Source of the DNA: Cordilura impudica | Taxonomy: Eukaryota > Arthropoda > Insecta > Diptera > Scathophagidae | Length of the DNA: 64,000 nt | Direction: 5' to 3' | Assembly (NCBI GenBank): GCA_963682025.1 | Contig: OY821521.1 | Location: forward strand, 197,109,526-197,173,525 | Shown: piece after piece, positions 53,765-64,000 of the stretch | Layout of the letters: the number at the start of each line of letters is the position of its first letter | How positions within the stretch are numbered: the first letter of the stretch is position 1 | Notes under the pieces: generated by a model | Databases searched by the model: none | The model's input: the letters and a program-made list of their open reading frames with translations, nothing else | What the model was told of the DNA's origin: nothing | Program-made: the position numbers and the translations under genes

Positions 53765-56700
53765 GTTTTATAAGAAAATGTATTTTTGCCAGAAAATTTT
53801 AAGAAAATTTACTTTTTAAAAAGAGAGGTACTTTTTTAAGAAAAGTTAATTTTTTAAGAACAACTTTCACTTTTTCAAGAAAATTTGTTTTTTAAGAAAA
53901 CGTACTTTTTTAAGAAATGGTACTTTTCTAAAAAAATTACTTTTTAGGAAAGCATAATTTTTTAAGAATATGAACTGTTTTTAAAAAAATACTTTTTAAG
54001 AAAGAGTAATTTTTTAAGAAGAGGTACTTTTTTAAGAAAAGGTACTTATTTAAGAAAAGTTACTTTTTAAAAAAATTTAATTTTTTAAGAAAAGGTACTT
54101 TATTAAGAAAATGAACTTTTTTAAGAATAGGTACTTTATAAGAAAGGGTACGTTTTTAAGAGAAGGTACTTTTTAAAGAAAATTTACTTTTTAAAGAAAA
54201 GGTACTTTTTAAGAAAATACTTTTTAAAAAAGGGTGATTTTTAAAAAAATGGTACCTTTTCAAGAAAACTTACTATTTTAAGAAAATTCGCTTTTTTAAG
54301 AAAAGGTAATATTTTAAGAAAAGGACCTTTTCTACGCAAAAATACTTTTTCAAGGTATTTTTCTAAGCAAAGCTACTGTTCTAAGCTAAAGCAAAGAAAA
54401 TGTACTTTTTTAAGAAAAGGTACTTTTTAAAGAAAACTAACTTTTTGAGAAATAGGTACTTTTTAAGAAAGGGTTATTTTTTAAGAAAAGTTACTTTTAA
54501 AATATTCTCTTTAAGAAGGGGCATTTTTTCAGAAAAACTTTCACTTTTTCAAGAAAATGTACTTTTTTAAAAAAATTTGCTTTTTTAAGAAAAGTTACTT
54601 TTTAAAAAAATTTAATTTTTTAAGAAAAGGTACTTTATTAAGAAAATTAACTTTTCTAAGAATAGGTACTTTATAAGAATGGGTAAGTTTTTAAGAAGAG
54701 GTACTTTTTAAAGAAAATTTACTTTTTAAAGAAAAGGTACTTTTTAAGAAAATACTTTTTAAAAAAGGGTGATTTTTAAATAAATGGTACTTTTTCAAGA
54801 AAACTTACTATTTTAAGAAAATTCACTTTTTTAAGAAAAGGTAATATTTTAAGAAATGGACCTTTTCTACGCAAAAATACTTTTTCAAGAAAAGGTATTT
54901 TTCTTCTAAGCAAAGGTTTTTTTTTTCAAGAAAAGGTACTTTTATAAGAAAAGGTACTTTTTAAAGAAAATTAACTTTTTTAAGAATAGGTACTTTTTAA
55001 GAAAGGGTTATTTTTTAAGAAAAGTTACTTTTAAAAAATTATTCTCTTTAAGAAATGGTATTTTTTGAAGACTTTATACTTTCACTTTTTGAAGAAAATT
55101 TACTTTTTTAAGAAAATTTACTTTTTTAAAAAATTTACTTTTTTAAAAAATGTACTTTTTTAAAAAATGTACTTTTTTTTAAGAATTTGTACTTTTCTAA
55201 AAAAGTTTACTGTTTAAAAAATACTTTTTAAGAGTAATTTTTTAAGAAAAGGTACTTTTCTATGAAAAGGTACGTTTTTAAGAAAATGTAATTCTTTAAG
55301 AAAATTTAATTTTCTAAGAAAAGGGACTTTTTAAAGAAAATTAACGTTTTTAAGAATAGGTATTTTTTAAGAAAGGGTAATTTTTTAAGAAAAGGTACTT
55401 TTAAAAGAAAATTTACATTTTTAAGAAAAGGTACTTTTCTAAGCAAAGCTATTTTTCTAAGCAAAGTGACTTTTCTTATCAAAAGGACTTTTCTAAGCAA
55501 AGGGACTTTTCAAGAAAAGGTACTTTTTCAAGAAAATTTACTTTTTTAAGAAAATTAACTTTTTTAAGAATAGCTACTTTTTAAGATAGGGTTATTTTTT
55601 AAGAAAAGTTACTTCTAAAAAAATTATTCTCTTTAAGAAAGGGTAATTTCTAAAGAAAAGGTACTTTTTTAAGAAAATGTACTTTTTTAAGAAAAGGTAT
55701 CTTCTAAATAAAAACTTTCACAAAGTACTTTTTTAAGAAAAACAACCTTTTTTTACGAAAATGTACTTTTAAAAAGGTACTTTCTGAAGAAAAGGTACTT
55801 TTTAAGGAAAGATACTTTTTGAAGAAAAGGTACTTTTTGAAGAAAATGTACTTTTTGAAGAAAAGGTACTTTTTTAAGAAAGGGGACTTTTTAAGAAAAT
55901 TTACTTTTTAAGAAAATCTACTTTTTTAAGAAAAAGTACTTTAACAAGATAAGGAAGCTTTTTAAAGAAAAACTATAGCTTTTTTAAGAAATCGTACTTA
56001 TTTTAAAAAAAGATACTTTCTGAAGAAAATTAATTTTTTAGGTGACATATGTCCTTAAAAAAAACTTTTTTGCGAAAAAAAATTTTTTGAATAAAAGGTC
56101 TTCCTTAAGGAGTTACTTTTTTAATAAAAAGTACTTATTTAATAAAAAAGTACTTATTTAATAAAAAGTACTTAAAAAAAAACTTTTTTAAGAAAAGGAA
56201 GTTTTGTAAGAAAATGTTTTTTTTTTCGAGAAAAGGTACTTTTTAAGGAAAATCTACTTTTTTAGGAAAAAGTAGTTTTTAAGAAAAGGTACTTTTTAAA
56301 GAAAAACTTTCACTTTTTTAAGAAAATTAAATTTTTTAATAAAAAATTACTTTTTAAGAAAACATATTTGTTAAAAAGATACTTTTTCAATTAAAGGTAC
56401 TTTATTAATAAAAAGTACTTTTTGTAAAGGTACTTTTTAAGAAAAGATACTTTTTATGAAAAAGTACGTTGTTAAGAAAAAATACTTTTAAAACAAAATC
56501 ACTTATTTAAGAAAAGGTACTCTTTAACAAAAATTTACTTTTACTTTTTTTAAAAAGGTACTTTTTCACAAAAAGTAACTTTCTTTAAAAAAAGTAATTT
56601 TTTAAAAAAATGTATCTTGTTAAGAAAAGATACTTTTTCCGGAAAAACTACTTTTTAAGAAAATCCACTCGTTTAAAAGAAGTCACTTTTTTAAGAAAGG

Positions 56701-56817
56701 TAATTTTTTTTTTTAAAAGGTACCTATTTTTAAGAAAAAAACACTTTTTTAAGACAAGGAACTTTTTTAAGAAAATCTACTTTTTCAAGAAAAGGTACTT
56801 TATTTTTAAATAGTGTA
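53765..56817. repeat. 3-kb minisatellite, unit about 17-20 bp (AAGAAAAGGTACTTTTT)
   Basis: More than 150 degenerate units. A higher-order duplication is visible: about 54060-54400 and about 54600-54920 share the same succession of variant units (for example AAGAATAGGTACTTTATAAG, AAAAAGGGTGATTTTTAAA and TTCTACGCAAAAATACTTTT). Unit core GGTAC is self-complementary. No coding. Confidence 0.93.
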
Positions 56818-57086
56818 CATCTTAAAACGGATGTGCTGAATCTTTGGCCCCCTCCACATCGGTTTTACGTTTTCATTAATATTTCATTAGTATTTCATTA
56901 ATATTTTATTGCACTATTTGGACAATTTAAAAAATTTTCCAAAAAAATTTTTTTGATTTTTGACATAGATATTTTCAGTCAATCAATTATTTCATTACAG
57001 GATAATAAATTAATTTACAAAGAAGCTTGGTTTTTATGGGTTATTTTTTTAAAATGTGAATACGTTCATAATATCTGAATATTTTT
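56818..57086. other. non-coding
   Basis: Short AT-rich spacer with TTCATTAATATTTCATTAGT-type repeats. Confidence 0.4.
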
Positions 57087-57862
57087 ATACCCTATACCAC
57101 TATGTGATTTGGGTATAATGACTTTGAGCTGCTGTTTGTAACTACCAAAAATATTTGACCTAGACCCATCTTTTATTATACCGATCGAATCAGAATCGAT
57201 ATAACCATGTCCGTCCGTCCGTCCGTCCGCCCGTCTGTGTGTCCATGTAAACCTTGTAATCAATCTGCAGGTCGCAAATATCAATATATTTTGATGAAAT
57301 TTGGTATATAAGCTTTTATCGGCCATAGGATGAACGCTATTGAAATTGGTGGGAATCGGCCAATGTTCAGACTTAGCCCCCATACAAATGACCCCTATGA
57401 AATCGACATAAATTGCCATAAGATCCAAAGTGTCATATAGATCTTCCTCAAATTGGGTTTGTATGCGTTTAGTACATCCATTAATGAGTAGTCCAAAAAT
57501 GATCCCTATGGGATACCTCTTAGTCATAGGCCCCATATAGAGCTGCTTCCCGATCTTCACTTAAATCTATCAAAAAAGAAAAATATTGCACTGATTCTTC
57601 TCAAATTTTGTTTGTATATATTTTTGCAAAATACAAGAGACTTTACCAAACATGGTCAGAATCGGTCCATTTTTGGGCCTAGTCCCCATATAAATATAGC
57701 ATCCGATATGAACTTTTTCATATCTGCAGCCAAAAAAATTAATAAAAATCCCACTCAAATTTGGTTTATGCTTATTTTCTATGTCCAGTTAGTTGGGCCT
57801 AAGAGATAGGGTCTCTTAACGCTTGGTATAGGGTCTAGACCGACTATAATTTTCTTACTTGT
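57087..57862 (-). repeat. R-family dispersed repeat, full copy 1
   Basis: About 775 bp, inverse of 61620-62415. One end TATACCCTATACCACTATGTG, then GTAACTACCAAAAATATTTG, (CCGTCCGT)n near 57210, and the other end GGTCTAGACCGACTATAATT followed by TTCTTACTTGTTTT. No coding frame is conserved between copies. A calyptrate-type non-autonomous element; class undetermined. Confidence 0.85.
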
Positions 57863-59205
57863 TTTCTTTATTATTAAAATAAAGTACAATACAATAACCT
57901 TAAAGTTCAAACCGCTTACATACTAGAAATTGGCCCAGAAATATGTAAGAAACTCTGTGGCAGAAAACACCATCGTACTGAAGTTTAGGTTAAAACAACT
58001 ATTTTCTTCATCCAGAATTAAAAAAGATGAATTGAGATTAGGAGTGTCATCTTGAACCATACGCAGAAGACTAAATAAAGTCGGTTAAAAGAACTCCTTT
58101 GCAATGAAAAAGTCACTGTTACGCCCTAAAAATTTGGGATATAGTTGTCTGGTCAGACTCGTCAAAATTTGAATCGAAATTTGTAGAAACATCGAAAGCG
58201 TGTATGTTGTGAACCTTCTCAAAGGCTAAAGTCTAAAAATATAACCCATACTGTTAAGCATGGAGGCGGAAGTCTAATGGTGTGAGGGTGTTTTTCTTAA
58301 GTAAGTGTAGGCCGACTGGTCAAAGTGGAGTTCAAAATGACTGGAGAGCATTAAGTTAATAATTTGAAAGAAAATCTGAATAGTAGTGCTGAGGAAATGT
58401 GCTTGGGTAACTTTATCTCTCAGCAGGATAATGACTCCAAGCACACGAGTAAGGTTGCACACAATTATTTCAGAGATAATAACATCGAAACACTGGATTG
58501 GCCGCCAGAGAGCCCAGCTTCGAACCCTATTGAGCACCTATGGACCATTACCGCTGATAAAATACCTATGGAATCACATACAAATATTTTAGCATTTTGG
58601 GAGAAAATGCATTCCGGGTAATTCCTGAAAATATTATTAAAAACTTGTTTTCAAATATGCCCAAAAGGCTTAGAGAGGTCATTATCAATAAGGGAGTAGC
58701 AACAAAGTATTGAAATCTTATTAATTTTATGTTTTTAAACTCTTTCTTTTGACTCATACTCTCTGTCTGTCTGTCACGGGGCAACCCCATTCCCCCTAAT
58801 CTAATTGATCTGAAACTTGGCCCATAGTCTTGTTGTGACTATAGATTAATTTTGGGGTAGTCACGCACAGTCACGCATAGTCATGCACAGTCACGGAGTG
58901 ATTTAAACCCCATTTCCTCTCATACAATTAATCATAAACTTGGTCCATAGGCTTGTTGTCACCAAAGATTAATTTTAAGATAGTCACACGCAGTCACGCA
59001 TAGTCACGCACAGTCACGGAGTGATTTAAACCCCATTTCCTCTCATCCAATCAATCTGAAACTTGGACCATAGACTTGTTGTGACCAAATATTAATTTTA
59101 AAATAGTCACGCAAAGTCACACACAGTCACGGACGGAGAGATTCAAAATCATATGCATAAGGAAAGGTTGAGTTTTAATAAAAACTTTGTTTTTATGGGT
59201 AGATT
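57863..59205 (+). mobile_element. Tc1-like element, second copy (left part missing or decayed)
   Basis: Transposase remnants at about 58135-58710 are followed by the right arm of long subrepeats (58735-59205) identical in type to 10632-11335: AACTTGGCCCATAGTCTTG, GTCACGCACAGTCACG, and outer end AAAACTTTGTTTTTATGGGT AGATT. No left arm was recognised before 57863, where the R repeat abuts. Confidence 0.78.
58135..58715 (+). pseudogene. Tc1-type transposase pseudogene
   Basis: VIWSDSSKFESKFVET (first catalytic Asp region, SDES in active relatives), CX HGGGS-like CMEAEV frame-shifted segment at about 58255, then NLKENLNSSAEEMCLGNFIS, QQDNDSKHTSKVAHNYFRDN (second catalytic Asp in QQDN), NIETLDWPPESPASNPIEHL W (final Glu in NPIEHLW) and a tail near 58660-58712 (KRLREVIINKGVATKY). 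Multiple frameshifts. The last two catalytic motifs are well preserved. Confidence 0.88.
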
Positions 59206-59216
59206 ATTTATAAAAA

Positions 59217-59571
59217 CTAGCAGATTCCAGCCCTCGAAATTCGAGTGCAAATTCTAGGAAATTTTATTTTTCCATTAAATAAAGACCCTAAAGATATGCT
59301 AATCAATTATAGTCAATTCACAAATTAACACAAAAACAAACTCATTTTTATTACAAACACACACATAGCATTGTATAATTTTGTGTATGTGTTAGTAGCA
59401 ACTTTAAATGCAATTTACTCAAAATAAAGGAAAAAATTTTAAAATCTGTAAATCTGCAAAACGGCTAAAAATAAATACCTTTCAAATAATATACGTTTGG
59501 TCAAAATCGGGATTAAACGGCAGAACAAAACATCGGTCACAAGAAATCGCCTAGCCTATTAATATTATAGA
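59217..59571 (-). mobile_element. non-autonomous Helitron, best full-length copy
   Basis: 355 bp. Minus strand A|TCTATAATATTAATAGGC ... GCACTCGAATTTCGAGGGC TGGAATCTGCTAG|T. Has all Helitron end features: 5' TC, 3' CTAG preceded by a hairpin, insertion between A and T, no duplication. Confidence 0.92.
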
Positions 59572-59874
59572 TATTTTGAGTTTGCACCTTATTTTGTCCA
59601 TAAAAATCTTATACTTTTTTAGTTTTGTTAGATTTATGAAGAAAATTTAAGTTTAATATTTATTTTTTTGTTGCTTTTTTTTATCATAGAGTAAATTAAA
59701 TAATTTAAATAATTTCAGTTTTAAACATTAAAATGTAATTAAATTATTGTTTCTTCAACAAAGGAAGCATCCTTCAGATCCAATTTATTTTGTCCAATAG
59801 TGTGTAACAAATGTAAAAAAAAAATATTTTAAAAAACAATAATTTTATAATTTGATAAACTTAATACTCAATTA
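59572..59874. other. spacer between two inverted Helitron copies
   Basis: AT-rich; no feature recognised. Confidence 0.35.
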
Positions 59875-60090
59875 TCTATAATATTAATAGGCTATGCGAT
59901 TTCTTGTTATCGATGTTTTGTTCTACCGTTTTATCCCGAATTTTACCAAACGTATATTATTTGAAAATGAGTTTTTTATCTTCATTCACAATAATAAAAA
60001 CCAAAAAAGTGTTGGTTTGTGAATTGGCTAAGTTGAGAAATAAAGTTGCCTAGAAATTGCCCTCGAATTTCGAGGGCTGGAATCTGCTAG
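59875..60090 (+). mobile_element. non-autonomous Helitron, internally deleted copy
   Basis: 216 bp: TCTATAATATTAATAGGC at 59875, ending CCCTCGAATTTCGAGGGCTG and GAATCTGCTAG|T at 60090. The middle (from GAAAGGTATTTC to GTGTTTGTTAAT in other copies) is deleted. Both termini are intact. Confidence 0.92.
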
Positions 60091-60117
60091 TTACAACAAA
60101 CACACTAAATTTTTAAC

Positions 60118-60298
60118 ATTTTTAGAGGTGTCTTCATCTTTTTGGACATATCTCGGCACAATGATGCCCGATTTACCCCATTTTCAACTCCAATGGTTTA
60201 TTTTGCGAATGAGCGTGATTTCAACAGACAGACGGACATGGCGATATTGCATCGAGTTGTTATAAGGATCAAGAATATATATACATCGTGTGAAGGGT
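60118..60298 (+). repeat. dispersed repeat fragment
   Basis: GAGGTGTCTTCATCTTTTTG, CTCGGCACAATGATGCCCG, GTGATTTCAACAGACAGACG, ending ATACATCGTGTGAAGGGTAT AAA. Shared with 19780-20000. Confidence 0.65.
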
Positions 60299-60800
60299 AT
60301 AAAAAGGTACTTTTGTAAGAAAATTTACTTTTTTAAGAGAAGGTATTTTTTTAATGAAAATGTCCTTTTTATGAAAACATGTTTTTTAATAATAGACATT
60401 TTTGCCAGAAAATTTTTTAAGAAAATTTGGTTTTTTTAAGGAAACGTGTTATTTTTAAAAGGTAATTTTTTTAAATGTACTTTTTTTTAATGGAAGGTCC
60501 TTTTTTAAGAAAAGGTATTTTTCAAGAAAAAGTACTTAAAAAAACCTTAACTTTTTTTAAGAAAATATATTTTTTTGAAGAAAGCTTACTTTTTGAAGAA
60601 GAGGTACTTTTTAGGAAAAAGTACTTTTTAAAGAAGGAACTTTAATTTTTTTAATAAAAAGTACTTTTTAATAAAAATTTATTTAAGAAAATCTAGTTTT
60701 TTTTAAAAAGGTAAGGTAAGAAAAGGTATTCTTTTAAGAAAATGTTCCTTTTTAAGAAAATATACTTTTTTAAGAAAATATCCTTTTTAAGAAAAGGTCC
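60299..60800. repeat. minisatellite array, same unit as 53765-56817
   Basis: About 0.5 kb of AAGAAAATTTACTTTTTTAA / AAGGTACTTTTT units. Confidence 0.85.
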
Positions 60801-61619
60801 AACACATCTTTCTTAAATCTACACCATTTCAAATTGTGTTTTAGAACATATCACTAGATTTTAGAAATTTTAAAATGTATTTCAGATTCCAAATGCGTTT
60901 TACCCCACAATACCGAAATGTTGATATTGCTTCTTTTAGTAGTTTGCATTCACAGAAAATTTTGTGAGTGAAAGTTCCCGAAACAAAAACGAGTGTTTGC
61001 CGTTATTCAACCGCAATACGAATGAGTTTTTGCGCCGTTTTATAATGGTGAATGACACAATATGAATCCATTACAACACACCGGAGACCAAACCGCAGTC
61101 TAAGTAATGGATTGATCCGCCCACGTAATATAGGTGGAAAATATATGTAGTTATTTAAATGAAATTTGAGTCTTAAGCTTTGATTAAATTTATGCAACCA
61201 TTAAACATTAACAGGCATTTGCAGTTATATCTTTTACCCTTTAGCGATATTAATAAGTTTTTTATGAAATTATCTTCGAATTATTTATACAAAATATTCA
61301 AATAATCGGATAATTAGTTTGTTTTAAAATGCTATCTGAACAAAAATTGCGTAATTATTATTTATATAAACAAAATTCTAATCGTATTTACCAAAATAGG
61401 TGTAGAGACACTAGAGTGGAAACAAAAACAATTTCACGTCCAAAGGGCCGTTGGAAATGTAAACAGAAAGGGCGTTTCTAACACATACAAAGAAAATATA
61501 TAAATCGATTTTCTAAAGAAAAATCCTAACCTCTCTAACAGAAAAGATAATTTTAAAAACGGTTTCGTCTTTTTTATGAAAAAAGACAAAGAAGTCCGAC
61601 ACTACAGGCCTATAAATAA
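60801..61619. other. non-coding
   Basis: No credible gene; 60960-61200 looks unique. Nothing assignable. Confidence 0.35.
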
Positions 61620-62415
61620 ACAAGTAAGAAAATTATAGTCGGTCCAGACCGACTATACGATACCCTATACCATGCGTTTAGAAACCCTATCTTTTAGGCC
61701 CAACTAACTGGACATAGAAAATAAGCATAAACCAAATTTGAGTGGGATTTTTATTTATTTTTTTGGCTGCGGATATGAAAAAGTTCATATCGGATGCTAT
61801 ATCTATATGGGGACAAGGCCCAAAAATGGACCGATCCTGACTATGTTTGGTAAAGTCTCTTGTATTTTGCAAAAATATGTACAAACAAAATTTGAGAAGA
61901 ATCAGTGCAATATTTTTGTTTTTTGATAGATTTAAGTGAAGATCGGGAAGCAGCTCTATATGGGGCCTATGACTAAGAGTTGTCCCATAGGGATAATTTT
62001 TGGACTACTCACTAATGGATGTAAGAAACGCATACAAACCCAATTTGAGTAAGATCTATATGACAATTTGGATCTTATGGCAATTTATGTCAATTTCATA
62101 GGGGTCATTTGTATGGGGGCTAGGTGTGAACATGCACCGATTCTCACCAATAGCGTTCATCCTATGGCCGATAAAAGCTTATATACCAAATTTCATCGAA
62201 ATATATTCATATTTGCGACCCGCAGTTTGATTACAAGCTTTACATGGACACACAGACGGACGGACGGACGGACATCGTTAAAACGAATCAGTTAGTGATT
62301 CTGATTCGATCGGTATAATAAAAGATGGGTCTAGGTCAAATATTTTTGGTAGTTACAAACAGCAGCACAAAGTCATTATACCCTAACCACATAATGGTAT
62401 ATGGTATAGAAAAAG
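61620..62415 (+). repeat. R-family dispersed repeat, full copy 2
   Basis: Starts ACAAGTAAGAAAATTATAGT with a near-perfect palindrome at 61635-61656 (ATAGTCGGTC / GACCGACTAT). Contains ATAAGCATAAACCAAATTTG, ACACACAGACGGACGGACGG and TGATTCTGATTCGATCGGTA, and ends CCACATAATGGTATATGGTA. About 795 bp, inverse orientation to 57087-57862. Confidence 0.85.
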
Positions 62416-62768
62416 TGCTGGATAGAAATGCAAGGAAGGAAAGATCAGGCAAAAAAACTCCATCAATATTTTAATATATATCATGTTTACAGTAGATGAA
62501 ACCTACGTGTTTGCCAACATTTTTAACATCAAATTTAAAATGTTTATGTGGTTGTTGCTAGAAAAAAAGTAGACGAAACATTTCAGTACTTAAAAAAATT
62601 CCCTCAAAAAAATTCTTAGTTTGACAGCCAATTTGCACTTGTGGGAAAAGCAGATCGTCTATCATATTTGGTACCATAAAGAACGATATTTACATCAAAT
62701 AGTGCCTGGAAAAGAGGTGGTTACTTCCATTATTACGACAGGACGAAATACTCGTATCTACGTCTTAA
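62416..62768. other. non-coding
   Basis: Reading CTCCATCAATATTTTAATAT and GTAGATGAAACCTACGTGTT may be a remnant of a transposase, but no frame holds. Unassigned. Confidence 0.3.
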
Positions 62769-62968
62769 TCTATAATATTAATAGGCTAGGCGATGTCTTG
62801 TGACCGATGTTTTGTTCTACCGTTTTATCCCGATTTTGACTAAACGTGTATTATTTGAAAGGTATTTCTTTTTAGCCGTTTTGCAGATTTACAGATTTTT
62901 AAATTGTTTCCTTTATTTTGAGTAAATTGCATTTAAATTTGCTACTACCACATATATAAAATTATATG
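62769..62968 (+). mobile_element. non-autonomous Helitron copy, truncated by another transposon
   Basis: TCTATAATATTAATAGGCTA at 62769 through AGTAAATTGCATTTAAATTT to ATAAAATTATA, where foreign sequence starts at about 62969. The 3' half is not found in the window. Confidence 0.85.
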
Positions 62969-64000
62969 AGTCGTTTATTTTGAAAGTGGTTTAAGTCCAT
63001 TTTTTCTTATATTGAGATATTTAAGGATTTGTGTTTGATTTGTTTCAAATATATTGTTAAGTGGTATTATTTTTTTTATGGTTTTGTGACCTTAAACATG
63101 TTAGAATATAATAATGTAATACGTTTTGTAAACTTTACTAGAAAAATAAGCTGTGTTTCAGAACCTAAAATAGACTTAAACCACTTTCAAAATTAATAAA
63201 ATGACTTTTTTGTTTGTGAAAAGGAATAAGTCCACTTATTTTAAAGAAATTAAATAATAGATGTAGATGGATGTAATAACTTTAAAATAAATAGTGAAGC
63301 TTTCAATTTAGATACAGATTTTTATTTATGTAATTAAAGAAATGTTTTTAAAAATAAATATTAATTCATTTATTAAAACATTAAATTTACATTCATTTAT
63401 TAATGATAATATTAAAGATTTTGCCATATTATTTCTCCTCATTTAGATTATGTGTGAGGTTGTTAAAATATTCATGGTATATAGGTGGTATACACCTTAG
63501 TAACTCCATCATATCCTTATACTTAGGAGTTGAAATGGGACGTACATTTTTGTATAATGGTGTTAATTTTATTTTGTTGAAGTTCCTTGGTCTTCCCCGA
63601 CAAGGTAATAACTCAAGTATTTTGAACTCTTTATCCACTTCCATAGATTCTTTATAAAACATTTTATAGGGTTCACTTTTTATAAATCGCATCCAACATA
63701 TCCTTAGCCAATTTACAGGTTCGCCAATAGTGTTTTTTAATCTTTTATGAATTGCTTCTTCCAGGGGTTTTGTAGAAAAAAAATCTTCACGTTTCATTTC
63801 AGTTAATATAAACTTGTTACTCTTTCGACATTTTTTTATGATTTCCTGGGGGACATACATTAAATTATTTTTCCTCAAAGCCATTTCTATCACTCCAAAA
63901 TTACTGTCATTTGGCAAAAATGAATGTCCTGATAGTAAAAACTTATGGTCAATAATATCTGCATTATTTTCTGCCGATTGCACAATTTTCAACCATGTTA
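62969..64000 (-). mobile_element. end of an unidentified DNA transposon, runs off the window
   Basis: Interrupts the Helitron copy. Near its end, ATTTTGAAAGTGGTTTAAG (62977-62995) is repeated in exact inverse at 63175-63193, a subterminal inverted repeat. The transposase-like frame at 63429-64000 points toward this end. The other terminus lies beyond 64000, so superfamily and target duplication cannot be read. Confidence 0.55.
63429..64000 (-). CDS. transposon-derived protein, C-terminal part (partial at window edge)
   Basis: Open without interruption from the right edge to TAA at 63431-63429, about 190 residues. It reads ...WLKIVQSAENNADIIDHKFL, LSGHSFLPNDSNFGVIEMAL, YVPQEIIKKCRKSNKFILTE, MKREDFFSTKPLEEAI, VNWLRICWMRFIKSEPYKMF and a basic Pro-rich tail. 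The HKFL.(S)GHS(F)LPND..FG.IE box is known to me from many insect and cnidarian uncharacterised proteins that behave like transposases; the Asp/Glu spaced within it may be catalytic, but that is inference. The intact frame suggests a young copy. The start is outside the window. Confidence 0.65.
   Translation of the reverse strand, partial: TWLKIVQSAENNADIIDHKFLLSGHSFLPNDSNFGVIEMALRKNNLMYVPQEIIKKCRKSNKFILTEMKREDFFSTKPLEEAIHKRLKNTIGEPVNWLRICWMRFIKSEPYKMFYKESMEVDKEFKILELLPCRGRPRNFNKIKLTPLYKNVRPISTPKYKDMMELLRCIPPIYHEYFNNLTHNLNEEK

Noticed and set aside
53765..56817. CRISPR-like array
   Set aside because: Units are contiguous, degenerate and lack unique spacers; the genome is eukaryotic. It is a minisatellite.
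57066..57560. 164-residue frame in the R repeat
   Set aside because: Not preserved in the other full copy at 61620-62415; dispersed repeat without conserved coding.

Overview
The window looks like AT-rich, repeat-dense nuclear DNA of a higher fly, most likely a calyptrate such as a blowfly or muscid. The basis is two exons of the fly GTP cyclohydrolase I gene (Punch), GT-AG introns, and Tc1/mariner, Transib, Helitron, PIF/Harbinger-like, hAT-like, LINE and Ty3/gypsy sequences of dipteran type. The species assignment is inference; nothing here looks prokaryotic.

Two host genes are visible. Punch is on the minus strand: its first coding exon is at 16283-15827 and its second at 7306-7097, separated by an 8.5 kb intron made largely of transposons. 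The rest of the enzyme, including the zinc and active-site exons, lies beyond the left edge. Divergent from it, on the plus strand, is a three-exon gene (20443-22966) for a 788-residue protein I do not recognise. Its stop codon is only 24 bp from an 11,034-bp Ty3/gypsy retrotransposon (22991-34024). That element has near-identical LTRs, a 4-bp target duplication (ATTA), intact gag and pol, and a textbook -1 frameshift heptamer.

The rest is a mosaic of mobile DNA. Left part (1-20 kb): broken mariner-type transposons with nested MITEs, a Tc1-like element with about 0.7-0.8 kb internally repetitive inverted ends, a LINE split by a PIF-like MITE, a hAT-like MITE, and minisatellites. Right part (34-64 kb): a head-to-head pair of MADF-coding transposon ends, three copies of a 0.9-1.0 kb MITE family each with perfect 3-bp target duplications, a Helitron-type helicase fragment, a Transib (RAG1-like) transposon with 5-bp duplications and RSS-like ends, several kilobases of an AAGAAAAGGTACTTTTT minisatellite, two inverted copies of a 780-bp dispersed repeat, and a partial transposase running off the right edge. 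Eight full or partial copies of one non-autonomous Helitron family (5' TC, 3' hairpin plus CTAG, A/T insertion site) are scattered throughout.

Most notable is the Transib-like element at 46250-48534. Both ends carry a CACWGTG heptamer, a 22-nt spacer and the same nonamer GCAAAAATC, flanked by CGACG duplications. Inside is a decayed RAG1-related transposase that keeps motifs I align with the second catalytic Asp, the zinc Cys pair and the final catalytic Glu.
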